The notes beneath the pieces are model-generated. The model was given only the letters and a program-made list of their open reading frames with translations. It made no database searches and was not told where the DNA came from. Positions 6,264 through 6,714 of a stretch of 6,714 nt of DNA are shown here, one piece after another (positions within the stretch are counted from its first letter, which is position 1; each line of letters opens with the position of its first letter). The translations under genes were made by a program, and so were the position numbers. Origin of the DNA: Fimbriimonadaceae bacterium (GTDB taxonomy: Bacteria > Armatimonadota > Fimbriimonadia > Fimbriimonadales > Fimbriimonadaceae); assembly GCA_019454665.1 (NCBI GenBank), contig JACFNW010000126.1, forward strand, positions 1 to 6,714. Reading direction: 5' to 3'.

Positions 6264-6714
6264 CTAGCTGGTCGCCACGCGGTGGTCCATCGTGGCCGAA
6301 GGCATCACGAACTTGAAGCCATGACCCTTGACTCCGCGGAGCAGGTCGCGGAGACGAGCCGGCTCGCGGAACCAGTGGAAGTACATGCCAGCCCATCCGT
6401 CGCGGACCACCTTGTGGGCGCCGGCTCGGAGCACGAGGTCGGCGACATCCGACGGCGGCTGCTGGGCGAACCCGGTGATGGCCACGTAGCCGATGGTCTC
6501 GGGCAGGCGCTTCATGCCGAACACGTCAATCACAGGATACGGGATCTTCTGCTGCAGGTAGCGCAGGCTGCCATTCTGGTCGGTCGAGAAGTACAGTCCG
6601 CGGCATAGGCTGTAGCCGAACTGGGAGGAGAACGCCTGGAAGTTCACAGGCGAAGCCAGGTAGTGCGGCGTGACCCATCCGGTCGGCTGCCAGTTGCCTG
6701 CGGCCTTCAGCAGG
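6264..6714 (-). CDS. DUF2334 polysaccharide-deacetylase-like protein, C-terminal fragment; continues past the right edge
   Basis: The minus-strand frame is open from the right edge to the TAG at 6266-6264, giving 149 residues of C-terminal sequence. Numbered from the first full codon (6713-6711), it contains GWVTPHYLASP (12-22), then a stretch ending YPVIDVFGMKRLPETIGYV, then KVVRDGWAGMYFHWF and a final GVKGHGFKFVMPS. This order (TPHY-AS, then Q-x-PY...G...LPE..GY, then VVRDG-A...F-HW, then a G-x-xFV ending) is what I know of the DUF2334 family, which is related to polysaccharide deacetylases and often secreted or membrane-linked. Catalytic activity is not established for the family from what I know. 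The N-terminal half, including any signal peptide and metal-binding Asp/His residues, is outside the window. A GTG at 6647 is an internal Val in a continuing frame, not a start. The gene is convergent with the acylase and shares the terminator region. Confidence 0.8.
   Translation of the reverse strand, partial: LLKAAGNWQPTGWVTPHYLASPVNFQAFSSQFGYSLCRGLYFSTDQNGSLRYLQQKIPYPVIDVFGMKRLPETIGYVAITGFAQQPPSDVADLVLRAGAHKVVRDGWAGMYFHWFREPARLRDLLRGVKGHGFKFVMPSATMDHRVATS

Noticed and set aside
6645..6647. GTG at 6647 as the start of a 127-residue minus-strand protein
   Set aside because: The frame continues upstream to the window edge with conserved family sequence (GWVTPHYLAS), so the GTG is an internal Val of a longer protein.
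1..6714. tRNA/rRNA genes, insertion sequences, CRISPR arrays, attachment sites or a defence or toxin-antitoxin system
   Set aside because: I saw no tRNA-like cloverleaf, no repeat arrays, no transposase or terminal inverted repeats and no small toxin-antitoxin pair. All space is filled by the genes listed and the gaps are under 65 bp.

Overview
The window is ordinary-looking chromosomal DNA of a GC-rich bacterium (roughly 60-65% GC by eye). It is densely packed, with no mobile elements, RNA genes or CRISPR arrays that I can see. Lineage cannot be fixed from the sequence alone. The mix of an Hfq with a Bacillus-like rim, a type-5 uracil-DNA glycosylase, a DUF2334 protein and extracytoplasmic proteins with very short leaders suggests a non-proteobacterial lineage, and Armatimonadota (Fimbriimonadia-like) is my tentative guess. 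meso-DAP synthesis and a lipoprotein fit a cell with DAP-type peptidoglycan.

Layout from left to right: (1) 1-170, minus strand, the N-terminal 56 residues of a type-5 uracil-DNA glycosylase whose remainder lies off the left edge. (2) A short divergent spacer. (3) A plus-strand run of four genes at about 183/222-3471: a GT-B-like surface-carbohydrate protein, miaA, hfq and dapF. Two of the three junctions are 4-nt start/stop overlaps (GTGA and TTGA) and the third is a 15-bp gap, so this is very probably one operon. (4) 3474-3986, minus strand, a small secreted lipoprotein that converges on dapF with only 2 bp between the stop codons. (5) A 33-bp divergent spacer (3987-4019) holding an imperfect inverted repeat. 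(6) 4020-6203, plus strand, a complete penicillin-acylase-family Ntn hydrolase. (7) A strong GC hairpin at 6214-6238 whose U-tract lies on the minus strand. (8) 6264-6714, minus strand, the C-terminal part of a DUF2334 polysaccharide-deacetylase-like protein that runs off the right edge.

How they fit together: the four-gene operon combines envelope functions (a putative glycan glycosyltransferase and the DAP epimerase) with RNA functions (tRNA A37 prenylation and the Hfq RNA chaperone). The miaA-hfq pairing is an old and widespread one. The flanking genes are mostly envelope or extracytoplasmic (lipoprotein, acylase, DUF2334), but nothing shows that they form one system. I found no convincing evidence of a novel multi-gene system. 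The points most worth checking are the Hfq surface features, the start and leader of the acylase, the 33-bp divergent spacer and the terminator-less convergent junction.
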